The notes under the pieces were generated by a model, which searched no databases, was not told where the DNA came from, and saw nothing but the letters and a program-made list of their open reading frames with translations. Shown in pieces: positions 34,051 through 36,982 of a DNA stretch of 36,982 bases (its first letter is position 1; each line of letters opens with the position of its first letter). This DNA comes from a bacterium (GTDB lineage: Bacteria; CLD3; SB21): assembly GCA_019695335.1 (NCBI GenBank), contig JAIBAF010000037.1, positions 1 through 36,982 on the forward strand. The letters are read 5' to 3'. The translations under genes were made by a program, and so were the position numbers.

Positions 34051-34557
34051 TTAAACATCGATCATTCCGCGACCACTTTTGTGAATTTTTCCAGCGGCTT
34101 TTAGATCATCCAGAACAGAATCAAGAATACCATTGATGAACTTACTGCTTCGATCGGTGCTGTACCGTTTGGCTATTTCGATCATTTCATTGATCGATAC
34201 TTTGGGGGGAATATCTTCGAAATACAAAAACTCGCAAATGGCCATTCGTAACAGCAATCGGTCGATAATAGCGATTCTTTCGAAATCCCAATTTTGTGTC
34301 CGGATTTTGATCGAGGTATCTAATTCTTTTTCCTGTTCGATCGCATGAAACACAAGCTTTTTAATAAAGCTCATAGCCAGTTCGGAAAATGAATCACAGA
34401 CGTCGTCGATGATCGTCTGGACATTGGCGTGCGTATGTTCATAGGCATAAAGAACCTGAAGAACCGTCTCACGAGCCTCGCGTCGGCTTGTCTTCGGACT
34501 TTTTTCTTTCGTCGACTTTCCCGAAGACCTCGCATCGTCCAATAAATGAGGATTCAT
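34051..34557 (-). CDS. nusB: Transcription antitermination factor NusB
   Basis: A 168-residue cytoplasmic RNA-binding factor used in rRNA antitermination. The N-terminal SRREARETVLQVLYAYE and central ELDTSIKIRTQNWDFERI, IDRLLLRMAICEFL and SINEMIEIAKRYSTDRSSKFINGILD are typical NusB segments. The first ~23 residues are Lys/Ser-rich and longer than usual; the conserved fold begins at about residue 24. It lies 35 bases after the dehydrogenase gene on the same strand and is followed by a terminator-like hairpin. Confidence 0.95.
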   Translation of the reverse strand: MNPHLLDDARSSGKSTKEKSPKTSRREARETVLQVLYAYEHTHANVQTIIDDVCDSFSELAMSFIKKLVFHAIEQEKELDTSIKIRTQNWDFERIAIIDRLLLRMAICEFLYFEDIPPKVSINEMIEIAKRYSTDRSSKFINGILDSVLDDLKAAGKIHKSGRGMIDV

Positions 34558-34592
34558 ACACGAAAAACTTTGCAGCTTATGGTAAAGAACAA

Positions 34593-35699
34593 CTAAAATC
34601 TTTCGAGACGGCGCATAACCGTTTCGGATTTACTCACGTAAGTTTGTTTGATATGCCCGATATGATGAATACGTTCCTCGGCAATTTTATTGGAAGCCAC
34701 ATACGTCGGAATTTTTTCACGATCGGCATATTCGAGAATGTTTTTGACAATATCGTAGATATTTTTGGCTTGGGACAATGCTTTTTCCTGGTTATAACCT
34801 TCGAGTTCGTTATACACATTGATCAAACCGCCAGAATTGATCACATAATCGGGAGCATAGACGATTTTTTGTTCAATCAGCATTTTTCCATGCCGGTCTT
34901 CATCCGCCAATTGATTATTAGCCGCTCCGGCAATGATTTTGAACTTGAACTGCGGAATGGTTTGATCATTTACGATAGCGCCTAAGGCACAAGGTGCAAA
35001 AATATCGGCGTCTACCGAATAAATTTTATCGCCTTCGACGTATTCTGCATTAAATTCATTCACAACTTTCTTTACACGTTCAGAGTCAATATCAGAAACT
35101 ATTAACTTTGCGCCTTCATCATGAAGGTGGCGTACCAAATAATAGCCAACGTGTCCAAGGCCCTGAACAGCAATTCGCAATCCTTTCAACGATTGGGTAT
35201 TGAATACTTTTTCAACGCAGGCTTTTAATCCGCGGTAGACTCCCAGGGCCGTGACAGGGGAGGGATCGCCGCTGCCACCCAATGCCCGAGAAATACCGGT
35301 GACATATTTGGTTTCCATCCGTGTATATTCCATATCTGTCACGTTGGTGCCAACATCTTCAGCCGTAATATAACGTCCGCCTAATCCTTGAACAAATCGT
35401 CCAAATGAGCGGAATAACATTTCAGTTTTGTCCTTTTTAGGATCGCCGATAACAACGGCTTTACCACCGCCTAAATTCAATCCGGCAACAGCTGCTTTAT
35501 ACGTCATGCCGCGTGATAAGCGTAATACATCATTGAGCGCCTGATCAGCCGATGCGTACGGATACATCCGGCATCCGCCTAAGGCCGGCCCCAGCGTCGT
35601 ATTGTGAATAGCGACAATTGCCCGCAATCCGCTTTTTTTATCGCTGAAAAAGACCACTTCTTCATGATCTTTTTCTTCCATCATTTCAAAAGCGTTCAT
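34593..35699 (-). CDS. Leucine/valine-type amino acid dehydrogenase
   Basis: A 368-residue NAD-dependent oxidative deaminase of the Glu/Leu/Phe/Val dehydrogenase family. The substrate region includes GGCRMYPYAS and LGGGKAVVIGDP, holding the catalytic Lys; ITAEDVGTNVTDMEY follows. The NAD fold is IAVQGLGHVGYYLVRHL with a DIDS acidic end. Length and motifs fit leucine dehydrogenase better than glutamate dehydrogenase. GGAGA precedes the start. It begins 11 bases after the acyl-CoA dehydrogenase stop, and together they fit branched-chain amino acid breakdown. Confidence 0.9.
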   Translation of the reverse strand: MNAFEMMEEKDHEEVVFFSDKKSGLRAIVAIHNTTLGPALGGCRMYPYASADQALNDVLRLSRGMTYKAAVAGLNLGGGKAVVIGDPKKDKTEMLFRSFGRFVQGLGGRYITAEDVGTNVTDMEYTRMETKYVTGISRALGGSGDPSPVTALGVYRGLKACVEKVFNTQSLKGLRIAVQGLGHVGYYLVRHLHDEGAKLIVSDIDSERVKKVVNEFNAEYVEGDKIYSVDADIFAPCALGAIVNDQTIPQFKFKIIAGAANNQLADEDRHGKMLIEQKIVYAPDYVINSGGLINVYNELEGYNQEKALSQAKNIYDIVKNILEYADREKIPTYVASNKIAEERIHHIGHIKQTYVSKSETVMRRLERF

Positions 35700-35710
35700 T
35701 CAAATCTCCA

Positions 35711-36853
35711 TTATGAATTTAATACGTGACGTGCGATAACGACGCGTTGAATTTCTGAAGTACCTTCATAGATTTCGGTAATTTTGGCATCACGCATCAT
35801 GCGTTCAACCGGATATTCTTTGGTATAACCGTAACCGCCGTGCATTTGTACCGCTTGTGTAGTGACGGCCATAGCAGTTTCCGACGCAAATAGTTTGGCC
35901 ATGGCGGCTTCTTTGCCGTATTTTTGTCCGTTATCTTTGAGCCAGCACGCGCGGTAGAGCAGCATTTTGGCCGCGTCAACGCGTGTAGCCATATCGGCGA
36001 TTTTAAATTCATTGGCCTGGAATTTCGAAATCGATTGGCCGAATTGTTCGCGCGTTTTAGAATATTTGACAGCCTCTTCCAGCGCGCCTTCGGCAATGCC
36101 AATTGCTTGTGCGGCGATACCAATACGGCCGCCATCGAGCGTTTCCATCGCGATCTTAAAACCGATACCTTCTTCGCCCAGAAGGTTTTCTTTCGGAATC
36201 ATACAGTTTTCAAAAACCAATTCTGTCGTATCGGAAGCGCGGATACCGAGTTTGTTTTCTTTTTTACCGACACGGAACCCCGGAAATTTTTTATCAACGA
36301 CAAAAGCACTGATGCCTTTAGTTTTGCTGGAGCGATCCGTGCGTATGAAACATACGACATAGTCCGAACTTGCACCGTTGGTGACCCATAATTTAGTACC
36401 GTTAACCAGATAATGATCACCTTTTTTCTCAGCGAAACATTGTAAACTGGCGGCGTCACTTCCGGAAGAGGCTTCGGATAGTGAATACGCACCGAGCGCT
36501 TTTCCGCTGGCTAATGGAACAAGATATTTTTGTTTTTGTTCTTCGGTGCCGTATTTTTCAACATTGAAACAGACGAGCGAGTTATTGACGGAACAAATCA
36601 CGCCGGCAGATGCGTCGACTTTGGAAAGCTCCTGAATCACCAAAACATACGTCATCGCATCCAGGCCCGAACCGCCGTATTTGTCAGAAACCATCATACC
36701 CATGAAACCCAATTCGCCTAATTTTTCGACGGCTTCTTTTGGAAACTTTTGATGCTCATCGCGCTCATGTGCGAATGGCGCTAAATATTCCTGTGCAAAG
36801 TTTTTTGCGGTTTCCCGAATCAGTTCCTGCTCTTCACTGAATTTGAAATCCAT
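35711..36853 (-). CDS. Acyl-CoA dehydrogenase
   Basis: A 380-residue FAD-dependent dehydrogenase that introduces a double bond in acyl-CoA. Typical motifs: YSLSEASSGSDAASL, WVTNGASSDYVVCFIRTD, IAAQAIGIAEGALEEAVKYS, EQFGQSISKFQ, QMHGGYGYTKEYPVERMMRDA and IYEGTSEIQRVVIARHVL, the last with the Glu base of short/medium-chain enzymes. AAGGGA precedes ATG 36853. It is first in the operon with leucine dehydrogenase, suggesting branched-chain acyl-CoA (isovaleryl, isobutyryl) or short-chain substrates, though the exact substrate cannot be read from the sequence. Confidence 0.93.
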   Translation of the reverse strand: MDFKFSEEQELIRETAKNFAQEYLAPFAHERDEHQKFPKEAVEKLGELGFMGMMVSDKYGGSGLDAMTYVLVIQELSKVDASAGVICSVNNSLVCFNVEKYGTEEQKQKYLVPLASGKALGAYSLSEASSGSDAASLQCFAEKKGDHYLVNGTKLWVTNGASSDYVVCFIRTDRSSKTKGISAFVVDKKFPGFRVGKKENKLGIRASDTTELVFENCMIPKENLLGEEGIGFKIAMETLDGGRIGIAAQAIGIAEGALEEAVKYSKTREQFGQSISKFQANEFKIADMATRVDAAKMLLYRACWLKDNGQKYGKEAAMAKLFASETAMAVTTQAVQMHGGYGYTKEYPVERMMRDAKITEIYEGTSEIQRVVIARHVLNS

Positions 36854-36914
36854 AATTTTCCCTTGAAACTATGTGAGAGTATTTTAAAAAATTAATGCAA
36901 AATTCAAACGGCGC

Positions 36915-36943
36915 AATATATATACGAAGTAAAGAAGAATCAA
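36915..36943 (-). promoter_or_regulatory. Sigma70-like promoter for the acyl-CoA dehydrogenase operon
   Basis: On the minus strand TTGATT (36943-36938) and TATATT (36920-36915) are separated by 17 bases, four and five matches to the -35 and -10 consensus. It lies about 60 bases upstream of ATG 36853. The -35 region forms part of a small 7-bp inverted repeat, GAATCAA/TTGATTC (36937-36943 and 36952-36958), that could be a regulator site. Confidence 0.5.
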
Positions 36944-36982
36944 GGCTTTCTTTGATTCGAAAGGCTCATTTTATTTGAATAA

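Noticed and set aside
36937-36958. Terminator hairpin at GAATCAA/TTGATTC
   Set aside because: Only a 7-bp stem with no T-run, and it overlaps a good -35 box for the acyl-CoA dehydrogenase promoter.

Overview
This 37 kb window looks like a chromosomal segment from a Gram-negative bacterium of the FCB (Fibrobacterota-Chlorobiota-Bacteroidota) neighbourhood. The signs are secreted fibre proteins built on GIGT repeats, a large Sec-exported Rhs/YD protein, lipoproteins, a three-part heavy-metal efflux pump, leucine dehydrogenase next to an acyl-CoA dehydrogenase, and a FecR-like/TPR protein beside a GAF-PP2C phosphatase. Many minus-strand genes have clear Shine-Dalgarno motifs (GGAG/GAGG), which is atypical of classical Bacteroidota. 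A phylum such as Ignavibacteriota, Calditrichota or KSB1 would fit, but I cannot place it from this sequence alone.

Region 1 (1-5.9 kb, plus strand): the tail of an unknown gene, a secreted HExxH metallopeptidase, and two closely related secreted fibre-like proteins with near-identical ends and different middles. The gaps hold degenerate 7-nt-phased repeats, a 22-bp inverted repeat and a 4 x 64-bp tandem array.

Region 2 (5.96-23.56 kb, plus strand) is the centre of interest: a Sec-exported 2819-residue Rhs protein with a C-terminal toxin and an adjacent immunity gene, followed by four tandem orphan cassettes and a terminal remnant. Each cassette is [3' piece of the Rhs core]-[linker]-[toxin domain]-[immunity gene]. 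The core pieces are nearly identical to the main gene. The cassettes lack signal peptides and proper 5' ends, and several carry frameshifts or deletions, so they look like a silent store of alternative C-termini that could be recombined into the main gene. Predicted toxin activities are a permuted papain-like fold (main gene), two related HESGH/HESAH peptidases, a JAB/JAMM-like domain and an HELIH peptidase. Immunity proteins are lipoprotein-like or multi-pass membrane proteins, which points to toxins acting in the periplasm or at the membrane. Linkers and toxin domains are shuffled independently between cassettes.

Region 3 (23.56-31.03 kb, minus strand): a heavy-metal (probably Cu/Ag) efflux operon, read as Cys-rich exported protein, TolC-like channel, CusA-type RND pump, CusB-type adaptor and HMA-domain protein, ending in a lipoprotein acetolactate decarboxylase. 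Its last stop codon lies 1 bp from the end of the Rhs array.

Region 4 (31.14-36.98 kb, minus strand): FecR-like/TPR protein, GAF-PP2C phosphatase, NrdG-like radical SAM activase, NusB, leucine-type dehydrogenase and acyl-CoA dehydrogenase with a recognisable promoter. I saw no tRNA, rRNA, CRISPR array or transposase.
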